Below are positions 55,411-64,000 of a DNA stretch of 64,000 nucleotides, piece after piece. The translations under genes were made by a program, and so were the position numbers. How positions within the stretch are numbered: the stretch's first letter is position 1; every line of letters starts with the position of its first letter. The notes under the pieces were generated by a model. It saw nothing but the letters and a program-made list of their open reading frames with translations, ran no database searches and was not told where the DNA came from. Source of the stretch: Xaviernesmea rhizosphaerae (GTDB lineage: Bacteria > Pseudomonadota > Alphaproteobacteria > Rhizobiales > Rhizobiaceae); the NCBI RefSeq assembly GCF_001938945.1, contig NZ_MKIO01000030.1, forward strand, positions 1 through 64,000. The letters run 5' to 3'.

Positions 55411-57099
55411 ATGAATCTGTTGGAACAACTCTCTTCGGTCACGAAGACTCTCGCGAACCTAGGGCAAGGTAAGATCGTCGCGCTGATCTCCGCGGGCGTG
55501 ATCGCTGTCGGATTGGTCCTTGCCGCCGGTCTTTACGTCAACAAGCCAGCCTATGAGACACTGTATGTCGGTCTCGAGACGGGCGACCTCAACCAGATCA
55601 GCGTTGCGCTGGCCGAGGCCAATATCGAATTCGAGGTTGGCACGGACGGAACGAGCCTCAAGGTTCCCGTCGGCATGGTCGGCAAGGCGCGCCTGTTCCT
55701 GGCCGAACGCGGCCTGCCGAACAGCAACAATGCCGGCTATGAGCTGTTCGACAAGGTCGGATCGCTTGGCCTGACCTCCTTCATGCAGGAGGTGACGCGG
55801 GTCCGGGCTCTGGAAGGTGAGATCGCCCGCACCATCCAGCAGATCGCCGGCGTCTCCGCAGCCCGCGTCCACATCGTCATGGCCGACCGCGGCTCCTTCC
55901 GCAAGGCGGAGCAGAAACCGACAGCCTCGGTGATGATCCGGGCCAGCGCCACGGTGGGCCGCAACGCCGCCGCCTCCATCCGACACCTGGTTTCCTCGTC
56001 CGTCCCCGGCCTGTCGGTGGACGACGTCACCATTCTGGACTCCGCCGGCCAGCTGCTCGCCTCCGGTGACGATCCGGGCAACAGCGCACTCAACCAGTCG
56101 CTCGGCATTGTCCAGAACGTGCAGAACGAGATCGAGCGCAATATCGAAAAGGCGCTGTCACCGCTGCTCGGCATGGAGAACTTCCGCGCCAGCGTCGCCG
56201 CCTCGCTCAACACCGACGCCCAGCAGATCCACGAGACGATGTTCGATCCGGAATCGCGCGTCGAGCGCTCTACCCGGATCACCAAGGAGCAGAGCAACTC
56301 CAAGCAGCAGCAGGCCGACAATGCCGCAACGGTCGAGCAGAACGTGCCGCAGGCTGCCCCCAAGGGCGGCGCCGGCGGCCAGTCAAGCGACCAGGCGGAG
56401 AAGAAGGAAGAGCAGACCAACTACGAAATCAATTCCAAGACCGTCGCCACCACCCGGGGCAGCTACCGCGTCGAAAAACTCTCCGTCGCGGTCGTCCTGA
56501 ACAAGGCGCGCATCGCCAGCGTGCTCGGCGAAAATGCCGACCAGGCCAAGATCGACGCCTATACGACGGAAATGCAGAAGATCGTCGCGTCGGCCGCCGG
56601 TCTGGACACGGCCCGAGGCGATGTGATCACCATCACCGCCCTGGACTTCGTCGACAACCAGCTGCTGACCGATCCGGTCGCCGGCCCGACGATCATGGAA
56701 ACGCTCACGCGCAACCTCGGTGGCATCATCAATGCCGGCTCCTTCATCCTGGTCGCTGTCCTGGTCATCTGGATGGGCCTGCGTCCTCTCGCCCGCTCCG
56801 TCAATGGCGGCGCAGCGCAGGGCGAGGCCGGCGAAGGCGAGGCCGCAGGGCTCGAACTGCCCGACTTCTCGCCCGCCGTGGGCGGCGCCCCTGCCGGCGG
56901 CGCCCTGATGGACGGCTTCGGCTCGGACTTCGGCTTCGACAGCACGGACGACCTCCTGAGCCTCGGCTCCAACAGCGAGGAAGACTTCAACCGCCGCGTC
57001 AAGGAAGGCCCCGAGCGGCGCCTGGCCCGGATGGTCGAAATCAGCGAGGAGCGCGCCGCCAAGATCCTGCGCAAATGGGTTACCGAAAAGGCCGCTTGA
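55411..57099 (+). CDS. fliF: Flagellar MS-ring protein FliF
   Basis: The 562-residue product has an N-terminal membrane helix (about residues 26-47), YscJ/FliF ring-building domain (PAYETLYVGLETGDL onward), a second FliF domain, a low-complexity Gln/Gly region (about 290-345), a C-terminal membrane helix (about 446-466) and a cytoplasmic FliG-binding tail ending AAKILRKWVTEKAA. Start ATG 55411 gives the rhizobial N-terminus; the frame is open 19 codons further upstream. Confidence 0.95.
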   Translation: MNLLEQLSSVTKTLANLGQGKIVALISAGVIAVGLVLAAGLYVNKPAYETLYVGLETGDLNQISVALAEANIEFEVGTDGTSLKVPVGMVGKARLFLAERGLPNSNNAGYELFDKVGSLGLTSFMQEVTRVRALEGEIARTIQQIAGVSAARVHIVMADRGSFRKAEQKPTASVMIRASATVGRNAAASIRHLVSSSVPGLSVDDVTILDSAGQLLASGDDPGNSALNQSLGIVQNVQNEIERNIEKALSPLLGMENFRASVAASLNTDAQQIHETMFDPESRVERSTRITKEQSNSKQQQADNAATVEQNVPQAAPKGGAGGQSSDQAEKKEEQTNYEINSKTVATTRGSYRVEKLSVAVVLNKARIASVLGENADQAKIDAYTTEMQKIVASAAGLDTARGDVITITALDFVDNQLLTDPVAGPTIMETLTRNLGGIINAGSFILVAVLVIWMGLRPLARSVNGGAAQGEAGEGEAAGLELPDFSPAVGGAPAGGALMDGFGSDFGFDSTDDLLSLGSNSEEDFNRRVKEGPERRLARMVEISEERAAKILRKWVTEKAA

Positions 57100-57171
57100 C
57101 GCATCTCGACAAAGCCGGGAACCGGATCCAGGAAAATCCGGCCTCCGGGGAACAGGACCAAAAAATGCCAG

Positions 57172-57203
57172 AAGGCCGGATGCCCCCGCATTCGGCCTTT
57201 TTC
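57172..57203 (+). terminator. Rho-independent terminator of fliF
   Basis: AAGGCCGGATGC and GCATTCGGCCTT form a 12-bp stem (one G-T pair) with a four-C loop, followed by a TTTTT run. It lies about 70 bases past the fliF stop. Confidence 0.85.
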
Positions 57204-57987
57204 GTTTGGATCTTCCTGGTTGCGCTCTGAAGGGCCAGGTGCGGCCAGCGCCTGCGAGATTGTTTCGCTAGCGCAACAGTTTTGCAGTGCGAGATTTTTC
57301 TTGAACGATTCCACCCGAAAGATTCGTTGGCCGGTCCTGCTCGGCCTGGGAGTCGCGCCGGAGTCAAAGCGTTAACAATTGGTAAAAATTCCGTTGTGGA
57401 GAAGCGTGATTGCTTCGATTCGGCCGCAATTCATGGGATGCCGCACGTTGGTTCCTTCGATGTTCCCCTCGTCGGCGAACGTATAAATAAGAATATATTG
57501 GCAGTTATTCGTAGGTCTATATTTGGATAGCCTTGTCAGCCTGGTCATTAGACATGATGCAATTTCGCCACATGGTGAAATTTAAGCTCAGATCGCGTCA
57601 TGCGCTGCAGCTGACAGAATTACGAAAAGCGCCTGTTTTTTTAATTGTGGGAGCCAGCAAAACGCAGCCTGAGCGGGCAGGAGGCGTGCGCTTCCGGCGG
57701 TTCCAGAGAATTTATAAGGCAATAACAGCTGGTTAACGAGAGGATTGCAAGGCCGCTATAAACGCGCTATTTCGCCGGCCTCCTTGCAGACCGAATCGGA
57801 CCATAGCGTTAAGGAAAAGTAAATCCCAATATCGAATCAGTAGTTTTTTCCGGCAGGTGCGATACCTTATCTAGTGTGATTCGCGAGAATGTTCGCAAAG
57901 CCGGGGATGGCGGAATGACCCCGGCGCGGGCCTTTTTAGGCCTGAAATGCGGACGGCTCGGGAATGTCTTCACGGGGACAAAGCGAC
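57204..57987. promoter_or_regulatory. AT-rich non-coding region upstream of visN
   Basis: Nearly 800 bases have no convincing gene and a much lower G+C content than the flanks, with runs such as TATAAATAAGAATATATTGG and CCTGTTTTTTTAATTGTGGG. This is the obvious control region for visNR, the top of the motility cascade. An unannotated small RNA is possible. No known operator was recognised. Confidence 0.5.
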
Positions 57988-58734
57988 ATGACCATAACTG
58001 AGACTGAGATCGCGGCCAGGCCCTTGCCTGCCGTGCAGGGCCGATTCGTCGGTACTTCCAGCAGCAATGCCCGGCGGCAGATGGTCGCCCGGCTGATCGA
58101 TCATGCCGAGCGCGGCCATCTGGCCAAGGCGCTTACCCTTCTCACCCAGCATGTCGGCGCAAGCCACTATCTGCTGGCGCGCTGCGACCGGGCCAAGAAT
58201 GGCGGCGTGGATTTTGCCATCTGCTCGGACTGGCCCTTCGACCTGGTCCGGCGCATCGGCCGGGTGATGGCCGACAGCCACGCCAAGAGCAACGAGCTGG
58301 AAAAGTGCCTCACGGTGCTGCAGCCGGCCTTCATGATGCTGCCCGACGAGGCTGTTCTGCCGCGCGGTGTCAGCCGGCAATATTGCCAGATTGCCTTTGC
58401 TGTTGGACGGGTGCGGCTCTCCCTGCTGCTGTTGTTCCCGCAGGATGTCATCCTGTCGCGCGAAAGCCTGCGCGAGGTCGCGCTTCTCACAGGCTATTTC
58501 GCCTGTGCCGCGCCGGAAGCGCATGTCGAGCCCGACCGCGAATGCGATCTGACCGAGCGCGAACTGGAATGCGTCTTCTGGATTGCCGAAGGCAAGACCA
58601 GCGACGAGATCGCCGTGATCCTCGGGATCTCGCGCAATACCATCAACAATTACATCACGAGCGTGATGCGAAAGACCGCGACCAAGACGCGGTCCGAGGC
58701 CATCGCCTATTCCGTCCGAAACAATCTCGTCTAG
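57988..58734 (+). CDS. visN: LuxR-family motility master regulator VisN
   Basis: The 248-residue product has an N-terminal ligand-binding-like domain (residues 20-185) and C-terminal LuxR helix-turn-helix (LTERELECVFWIAEGKTSDEI; ISRNTINNYITSVMRKT). With VisR it forms the heterodimer that activates the flagellar regulator Rem and all lower classes in rhizobia. ATG 57988 is preceded by GGGGA; an ATG eight codons earlier is in frame. Nine bases separate it from visR. Confidence 0.9.
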   Translation: MTITETEIAARPLPAVQGRFVGTSSSNARRQMVARLIDHAERGHLAKALTLLTQHVGASHYLLARCDRAKNGGVDFAICSDWPFDLVRRIGRVMADSHAKSNELEKCLTVLQPAFMMLPDEAVLPRGVSRQYCQIAFAVGRVRLSLLLLFPQDVILSRESLREVALLTGYFACAAPEAHVEPDRECDLTERELECVFWIAEGKTSDEIAVILGISRNTINNYITSVMRKTATKTRSEAIAYSVRNNLV

Positions 58735-58743
58735 GAGGACGGC

Positions 58744-59475
58744 ATGGCTGGCAATCCGCCCGGCATGATGCCGGGCCCGGAGTGCGGTAAACGAACCGCG
58801 CGTATCTCCTCCCTCGTTGCACGTCTTCAACAGCTCCAGCGGGCGCTGGGCGGGCGCAATTTCGCCGTCCTGCGCCTCAGCGGGGCCAGCCTGCCGGGCG
58901 CGCGCAAGCTGACCTGCGTGCTCGACAATTGGGGCGTGCATTCCGAGGCCATGGCGCATAACCTCCTCAGCGCATATGGCGATGCGCTGGTGAACCACCT
59001 GGAAAGCTCCATCCTGCCGCTCGTCTGGAACGGCACTGCGCCGGACCAGATCGCCGATGTCAGCGGCTTCGAGGCTTTCACGCGGCGGCTGATCGCCGGC
59101 GCGCTGACCCAGGCCGGCGTTGCCTTTCCCGTGCGCCTGGGCGCGCAGGGCAATGGCTATGTCGCCGTGATCGGTGGCGAACTGGACCTGACGCCCGAGG
59201 CGATCATCGATCTGCATGGCCAGGCCTGCCAGATCCTGACGGACCTGCTGGCGGCGGACGAGCGACGCATGCTGCCGGCCGAAGCCTTGAGCGAGCGGGA
59301 GATCGACTGCCTGCAGATGGCTGGAAACGGCCATATCAGCGAAGATATCGCCGAGAAGATGGGCCTCTCCGTCCATACGGTGAATGCCTATCTCGGCGCG
59401 GCCACCACCAAGCTGGACTCGGTCAACCGCATCCAGGCGATCGCCAAGGCGATCCGGCTCGGCTACATCCGCTAG
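58744..59475 (+). CDS. visR: LuxR-family motility master regulator VisR
   Basis: The 243-residue partner of VisN has an N-terminal sensory-like domain and C-terminal LuxR helix-turn-helix (ALSEREIDCLQMAGNGHISEDI; LSVHTVNAYLGAATTK). The ATG has GGAGGA upstream. Its stop codon TAG is the first three bases of the palindromic repeat that follows. Confidence 0.9.
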   Translation: MAGNPPGMMPGPECGKRTARISSLVARLQQLQRALGGRNFAVLRLSGASLPGARKLTCVLDNWGVHSEAMAHNLLSAYGDALVNHLESSILPLVWNGTAPDQIADVSGFEAFTRRLIAGALTQAGVAFPVRLGAQGNGYVAVIGGELDLTPEAIIDLHGQACQILTDLLAADERRMLPAEALSEREIDCLQMAGNGHISEDIAEKMGLSVHTVNAYLGAATTKLDSVNRIQAIAKAIRLGYIR

Positions 59476-59575
59476 GGCATCGCACTGAAAACCATACGCA
59501 GTCTGATGCTCTAGCATTCTGTTTTTGCGTCAGATTTTTTCGAGAACCGGTTCCCGCTTTTCTGTCCGACGCTCT
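59473..59575. repeat. Rhizobial intergenic palindromic repeat, copy D
   Basis: The 103-bp two-hairpin copy is in the orientation of copy A (TAGGGCATCGCACTGAAAAC ... TCCGACGCTCTG). It begins inside the visR stop codon. The rest of the 59576-59927 gap has no gene but contains a 21-bp perfect hairpin at 59869-59922. Confidence 0.8.
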
Positions 59576-59868
59576 GTCACGCTGCCGTCATGCTCCCCGG
59601 TTTCATCCAGGCCACGGTCTCATCCAACGCTGCTGCACAGCCGGCCGCTGCCCTGGCGGCCGGGGCGGACCGGCGCGAGGGCGGACAAGTCGGGCCGCAT
59701 CCGGCCACGGGGACGGCCGCCGGATGCATCAGGCGCAAGCAGGGGGATGTCCGAAGAGGTCTGGACGGGTGGCTGAGCGACACGGGATGTCAGCGTGACC
59801 CATGACCCGCGCAGGGTCTTTCTGATCGGCGTGACCGATCCTCTTCATCTGGACCGAATGGTGCTCTC

Positions 59869-59922
59869 ATACCAGGTGTCGATGATAGGGACCTACAGGC
59901 TCCTATCATCGACACCTGGTAT
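59869..59922. repeat. 21-bp perfect inverted repeat
   Basis: The arms ATACCAGGTGTCGATGATAG-G (59869-59889) and its exact reverse complement (59902-59922) flank a 12-base spacer. It lies between convergent transcripts, five bases before the stop of the gene on the minus strand. No T run. It could be a bidirectional terminator or a relic of a mobile element. Confidence 0.7.
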
Positions 59923-59927
59923 AGGGT

Positions 59928-60368
59928 TCAGCAGGCGATGGCGGTGGGAAGGCTGCGCGAAAACTTCGCCGCTTCAAGGCTTCTTGCCAGGAAGGCGGTG
60001 TTTTCGTTGGGATCTTCCGCGGGGCGGTTGAAGGCGATATGGCTGATTTCTAGGCCTGCCTTGTCCTTGCCGAGCTGGAGCTGGGCATAGACCGTGACGC
60101 CATCAGGCTTCAGCTCGAGATCGAGAACGATTTCGGGTGCCTGACCCCAGTCCAGGCGATAATTGCCGCCAATGCCGAAATTGACCGTGCCGGGAAGAAA
60201 ATAAAGCTCCGCTGCCGAGGAAACGAGATCAGCGATGCTGGCATGCGATTCAAATCGCAGCAGCGCAATGAAGTCGGCGGCATCGATCAGTCTCAGTTCG
60301 GTTGCCACAGGGCGAATCGCATCTGCGACGATCTTCTCGCGTTCTTCGGAATAGGAGCATCTTTTCAT
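59928..60368 (-). CDS. Uncharacterised protein of the rhizobial flagellar cluster
   Basis: The 146-residue cytosolic protein is of mixed alpha/beta composition. It follows flhB after six bases on the same strand and is therefore the last gene of the switch/export operon. No motif was recognised. Segments such as EIVLDLELKPDGVTVYAQLQ look like paired beta strands. Conserved position in rhizobial flagellar regions is my inference; function unknown. Confidence 0.75.
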   Translation of the reverse strand: MKRCSYSEEREKIVADAIRPVATELRLIDAADFIALLRFESHASIADLVSSAAELYFLPGTVNFGIGGNYRLDWGQAPEIVLDLELKPDGVTVYAQLQLGKDKAGLEISHIAFNRPAEDPNENTAFLARSLEAAKFSRSLPTAIAC

Positions 60369-60374
60369 CGGATA

Positions 60375-61451
60375 TCAGCTGGTCCGTTTTTGTTTTGCTG
60401 CATAAACGCGGTGAATAAGCTCAGCGACAGCCTTGTAAAACACCGGTGGAATCACACTATCCACCGAGACTTGCGCAAACATTGAGCGCGCCAGGGGCGG
60501 ATCCTCGAAGACGGGGATGCCTTTTTCCTCCGCGATCTCGCGAATCTTGAGCGCCACCAGGTCCTGCCCCTTGGCAATGACGACGGGCGCATCGCCTTCC
60601 TCGCGCACATAGCGCAGCGCGACGGCGAAATGAGTGGGGTTGGCGACCACAAGCGTGGCCCGCGGCACCGCGGTGATCATGCGCCGGCGGGCCCGGTCGC
60701 GGGCGATCGAGCGCAGGCGGGCCCGCACGATCGGGTCACCCTGCGATTGCTTGAACTCCTCCTTGACCTCTTCCTTCGTCATCCTGAGCTCGGAGAGCCA
60801 GTGATGCCGGGTCCAGAAGAAATCGGCGATCGCGATCACGCCGCTGCACAGCAGAACCACGACCATGATCTGGTTGAGGTCGTTGGAAATCCGGGTGAAG
60901 ATCGTCACCGGATCCGAAAACATCGCATCCAGCGAACCGTAGAAATCATCGCGCAGGGTGAAGGCGATGATGGTCGAGATCACCGCGATCTTGACGAAGC
61001 CCTTGGCGAATTCCACCATTCCGGGCATGCCATAGATCCGCTTGAAGCCGGCGACCGGCGAGATGCGCTCGGCCTTGGGCGCGATCCGGTCCAGCACCAG
61101 CCGCGGCAGGTTCTGCAGGACGGACGAGGCCACGCCGAAGCTGACCAGCAGAAGGATGATCGGCACCACGAGCCCGGCGGAGCGATTGAACAGAAACAGG
61201 ATCAGCGTGGTGACGTCGGTGGCGTTTTCCAGCCGCCAGGCTTCTGGCTGCTCGAAAATATCCTTGAGCGCCTCGGCGAAATCGGTGAATCCGCGCGGCA
61301 GGAAGAAGACCACGAAGACATAGGTGGCCGCGACCGAGGCGAACATGGTGATCTCGCGCGAGAAGGGGATGTTGCCCTTGTCGATGGCGTCGCTCACCCG
61401 TTTTTCCGACGGCGCCTCTGTTTTGCTTTCCTTGTCGCTATCCTCGGACAT
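60375..61451 (-). CDS. flhB: Flagellar export protein FlhB
   Basis: The 358-residue product has four membrane helices in residues 30-210 and a cytoplasmic domain with the autocleavage motif NPTH ([14 protein letters not shown]). FlhB with FlhA forms the flagellar type III export gate and switches substrate from rod/hook to filament proteins. The N-terminus is charged ([15 protein letters not shown]) as usual. Confidence 0.95.
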   Translation of the reverse strand: MSEDSDKESKTEAPSEKRVSDAIDKGNIPFSREITMFASVAATYVFVVFFLPRGFTDFAEALKDIFEQPEAWRLENATDVTTLILFLFNRSAGLVVPIILLLVSFGVASSVLQNLPRLVLDRIAPKAERISPVAGFKRIYGMPGMVEFAKGFVKIAVISTIIAFTLRDDFYGSLDAMFSDPVTIFTRISNDLNQIMVVVLLCSGVIAIADFFWTRHHWLSELRMTKEEVKEEFKQSQGDPIVRARLRSIARDRARRRMITAVPRATLVVANPTHFAVALRYVREEGDAPVVIAKGQDLVALKIREIAEEKGIPVFEDPPLARSMFAQVSVDSVIPPVFYKAVAELIHRVYAAKQKRTS

Positions 61452-61680
61452 GCCGCCTCTCCGTGGTCATGCCGGCAGCCGGGGCCGTTTTTCTTGCCCT
61501 TGTCGTTCCCTGCCGCCACCTCGTCTCCCTTCTTGCGGCGGCCTGCGCGGTCATGCAAGGGCGTGTGCGCCGAAATGCGGGGAGAGGGCCGCTGATTTCG
61601 CCGCGCAAACGCCGATCGCCGCGCAAGGTTCCCTGCGCGGCGATCGGATATGACGGGGGATGGAAAACGGTCGCGCCGGT

Positions 61681-62706
61681 TCAGGCGGCCGTCTTTTCCT
61701 TCAGTTCGATCATGCCGGCCGCCGCCAGACGGATGGCTTCCTGGGTGATGGAGCGGCGGGCGATCGCGATGTCGCGCGGGTTGATGCCCTGTTCGCCGCT
61801 GCCGAGATCGGATTCGATCATGCGGCGCTGGCGTGCACCGAGCGCGGAGAGCACGCATTCGCGCAGATCGCCGGCCGCACCGCGCAGCGCCATGGTGATG
61901 ATGTCGCCCGAGACGTCGTTGAAGAGCTGGACGCGGCTGCGCTGCGGCATGAGCATGATGTCGTCGAAGAGGAAGATCTTCGGACGGATCTTGCTCGCCG
62001 ATTCCTGGCTGAGCGATTCGAGCGCGCCGAGCAGCGAGTCGACCTGGGTCTTTTCGAGCTGGTTGATGAGGTCGGCGGCCTTGACCGAGCCGGTGGAGTT
62101 GCGCTCCTCGTCGACGGCCTGGACCATTTCGATCACGCGCTGCTCGATGATCTGCGCCGCCTTGGGGCTGACGTTCTTCATCGTCACCGTGCGGTTCATG
62201 ATGTCGGCGCGCTGGCTTTCGGGCAGCTCGAGCAGCACCTTGGCGCTGAAGCCCGAGGGCATCATCGACAGGACATAGGCAATGGTCTGCGGATGTTCCT
62301 TGGCGATGTAGCGCGAGACGAAGACCGGGTCGCTGTCCTGCAGGCGGTCCCAGATATTCTGTTCATAGGCCTGGAAGGCGGCACGGCGGCCGAGCAGACC
62401 ATCGACCTCGTCGGGCGGCAGGCCTTCCTCGAGAATGGCCTCGATGGCCTTGGCGTTGTCCATCAGGCCGGCGCCCTCGGTAAAGAGGTCCTCGAACTCG
62501 CTGACGAGCTGGTCGAGTTCGTGTGGCGGGATGCTGCGCAGGGACTGTGCGGCGGCGATGATGCCCTGAAGTTCGCTCTGGGTGAAGAACTTCAAGAGCT
62601 TGCCGGCGACGCCCTTGCCCATGGCAAGCAGAACTGCGGCGGCCTTGTCCGTCTGGCTGAGGGGCCGCGTGGGTGCCGAAGACTCGAAATTGTCGAAATC
62701 CATCAT
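61681..62706 (-). CDS. fliG: Flagellar motor switch protein FliG
   Basis: The 341-residue product shows the FliG layout (N-terminal FliF-binding part, ARM-like middle with EHPQTIAYVLSMMP, C-terminal motor domain with DDIMLMPQRSRVQLF). The torque-related charged residues in the C-terminal domain are present. It lies 229 bases upstream of flhB and after fliN in the leftward operon. Confidence 0.94.
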   Translation of the reverse strand: MMDFDNFESSAPTRPLSQTDKAAAVLLAMGKGVAGKLLKFFTQSELQGIIAAAQSLRSIPPHELDQLVSEFEDLFTEGAGLMDNAKAIEAILEEGLPPDEVDGLLGRRAAFQAYEQNIWDRLQDSDPVFVSRYIAKEHPQTIAYVLSMMPSGFSAKVLLELPESQRADIMNRTVTMKNVSPKAAQIIEQRVIEMVQAVDEERNSTGSVKAADLINQLEKTQVDSLLGALESLSQESASKIRPKIFLFDDIMLMPQRSRVQLFNDVSGDIITMALRGAAGDLRECVLSALGARQRRMIESDLGSGEQGINPRDIAIARRSITQEAIRLAAAGMIELKEKTAA

Positions 62707-62849
62707 GGATCCTTTCGTCTGCGCCCTGGCGCCGAACCGGCGGAGAAACCTGTCGAAGGTTCCCGCCTGCCGTTACACGTGTACAGTCTTGTCTTCGTCG
62801 TCGGCGAGGCGCGGATCATGCGCGCCCCGCTGGTGGACCGGCCGGCGGC

Positions 62850-63401
62850 TTAGCCGCGGCCGCTCCGGATTTCGATCAGACGCACGCCGAAGCGGGTGTC
62901 GTCCTCGTCCAGAACCGTGATCTCGCCACGGCCGATCACACGGCCATTGACGGTGACTTCGACGGGTTCGCCGATCTTGCGGTCGAGACCGATCGTGGCG
63001 CCTTCCGTCAGGCTCATCAGGCTCGACACCTGCATGCGGCTCGAACCGAGAACGATCTGGACGTCGATCGGGATGTCCATGATTAGTTCGAGATTGGCCG
63101 GGATCTCCGCACCGGCGCGCAAGGGACGCGACCGGCTGCTGCGGCCGGAACCGGCCAGGCTGTTGCTGCTCGTCGTATCGGCGGCAAAGTCCCCGCCAAA
63201 GCCGCCCAGCTCTTCCGAGGCGGAAAAGGACGACATTCCATCCATTCCCGACATCGAGCCGGCAAAGACATCGTCGCCCGCAATCGCGTTGTTTGCGTCG
63301 CTCTTCAGAACGCCGCGCAGATCGTCGATCGCCTGATCGAGTTCGGCGTCGCCTTCGGACAGGGACGGAAAGACGTCATCGGGTGCTTTTTTCGTAGCCA
63401 T
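62850..63401 (-). CDS. fliN: Flagellar motor switch protein FliN
   Basis: The 183-residue product has a C-terminal SpoA/FliN domain ([20 protein letters not shown] to VRLIEIRSG, about residues 108-180). The N-terminal 100 residues are acidic and low complexity, longer than in enteric FliN but usual for rhizobia. It forms the lower C-ring with FliM. Gap to fliM 46 bases, to fliG 143. Confidence 0.94.
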   Translation of the reverse strand: MATKKAPDDVFPSLSEGDAELDQAIDDLRGVLKSDANNAIAGDDVFAGSMSGMDGMSSFSASEELGGFGGDFAADTTSSNSLAGSGRSSRSRPLRAGAEIPANLELIMDIPIDVQIVLGSSRMQVSSLMSLTEGATIGLDRKIGEPVEVTVNGRVIGRGEITVLDEDDTRFGVRLIEIRSGRG

Positions 63402-63447
63402 GTGCGCATTATTCCAATTGAAGCTTGCCCCAAGCCTGTTTCGTTGC

Positions 63448-64000
63448 TCAGCCCATCAAATGGTCGAGAATCTCTTTTTCGGAACCGTAGGTATCCATGA
63501 TGCGGACGGTGTAGCGTTCGCCCGACCGGCCGAATTCACAGACATAGAGATCGCGGCCGTTGGCGTTGACATCCACGCGGACCTCCTTGGTGTCCATGAA
63601 GGCGATGACGTCGCCCGGCTGCAGCCGGCTGACATCGTTCAGCGTCAGATCCTCCAGGCGGATGCGGGCCTCGAGCTGCACCGCGGAGCGATGAACCTGA
63701 TGTTCCAACTGATCACTCCAGCCGCTCTTGGATCTGCGCGCCTGGCCGATGCCCTTCGGGAAGACGATCTTGGTCTTCAACAGCGCCTGATGCGGAATGA
63801 CGATGGTGAAAACGGCCTTGATCGGCCCCGCCGTCAGCGCGATCTTCACCGCCGCCGCATGGATTTCCGCCGCCTCTTCCGGCTGGGTGCGGTCGCCGGC
63901 ATTGGTCGGGCGCTCCAGCGTCGGCTCGAAGCCGCCGGTGGCGCTGACCGCCGATTTCAGCACATGGCCGATCTTGTCGAACAGCATAGCGGCCACGTCG
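63448..64000 (-). CDS. fliM: Flagellar motor switch protein FliM, C-terminal part (cut by window edge)
   Basis: The visible 184 residues run from the window edge to the stop at 63448 and contain the FliM middle-to-C-terminal region, including a SpoA domain ([20 protein letters not shown] to [14 protein letters not shown]). FliM links CheY-P to FliG. Its N-terminal CheY-binding part lies outside the window. The frame is open to the edge with no start needed. Confidence 0.9.
   Translation of the reverse strand, partial: DVAAMLFDKIGHVLKSAVSATGGFEPTLERPTNAGDRTQPEEAAEIHAAAVKIALTAGPIKAVFTIVIPHQALLKTKIVFPKGIGQARRSKSGWSDQLEHQVHRSAVQLEARIRLEDLTLNDVSRLQPGDVIAFMDTKEVRVDVNANGRDLYVCEFGRSGERYTVRIMDTYGSEKEILDHLMG

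Overview
The window is high-GC DNA from an alphaproteobacterium of the order Hyphomicrobiales (Rhizobiales), most likely a Rhizobiaceae relative. The evidence is gene order: murA, DUF2948, hisD, UPF0262, LMW phosphatase and infA; maf with yacG; and a chemotaxis/flagellar block (icpA-cheS-cheY1-cheA-cheW-cheR-cheB-cheY2-cheD-cheT, fliF, visN-visR, then fliM-fliN-fliG-flhB on the other strand) as known from Sinorhizobium and Agrobacterium. No integrase, transposase, phage gene or CRISPR array was seen.

Layout. 0-1.5 kb: tRNA-Thr and a GGDEF protein. 1.6-5.7 kb: ferric-iron ABC importer (fbpABC type) with a candidate RirA-type iron box. 6-11 kb: murA to infA housekeeping run. 11.1-11.6 kb: a gene-free stretch of nested inverted repeats. 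11.6-14.7 kb: a second, FecBCD-type siderophore/haem importer. 15-16.5 kb: maf, yacG, tRNA-Phe. 16.5-18.9 kb: a sulfide/persulfide module (two YeeE/YedE half-transporters, a persulfide-dioxygenase-like metallo-hydrolase and a divergent BigR-type regulator). 19-23 kb: a small secreted protein, a GNAT enzyme and a large Orn/Lys/Arg decarboxylase.

23.1-36.2 kb is the least understood and most interesting part. A run of overlapping genes encodes a zinc-ribbon membrane protein, a beta-rich 574-residue protein, a secreted membrane-anchored protein with a degenerate von Willebrand A fold, a three-helix membrane protein, a 1240-residue tubulin/FtsZ-superfamily protein ending in a GYF-like domain, a glycine-zipper lipoprotein, a trypsin-like protease and a secreted cysteine-containing protein. 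Two uncharacterised genes flank it. It looks like an envelope-associated, cytoskeleton-linked system of the 'Tubulin_2/FtsZ-like' class predicted to remodel membranes.

36.3-45.4 kb carries single genes (ROK kinase, cutC, tyrosine phosphatase, DUF2076, BI-1-like protein, ECF sigma/anti-sigma pair, YbaK, GlsB-like protein and several tiny membrane peptides). 45.7-64 kb is chemotaxis and motility. It starts with a long untranslated leader and a soluble globin-coupled transducer, passes through the che genes and fliF to the VisN/VisR master regulators, and then a convergent switch/export operon that runs off the right edge in fliM.

Throughout the window two families of palindromic intergenic repeats recur, and several copies supply the stop codon of the neighbouring gene.
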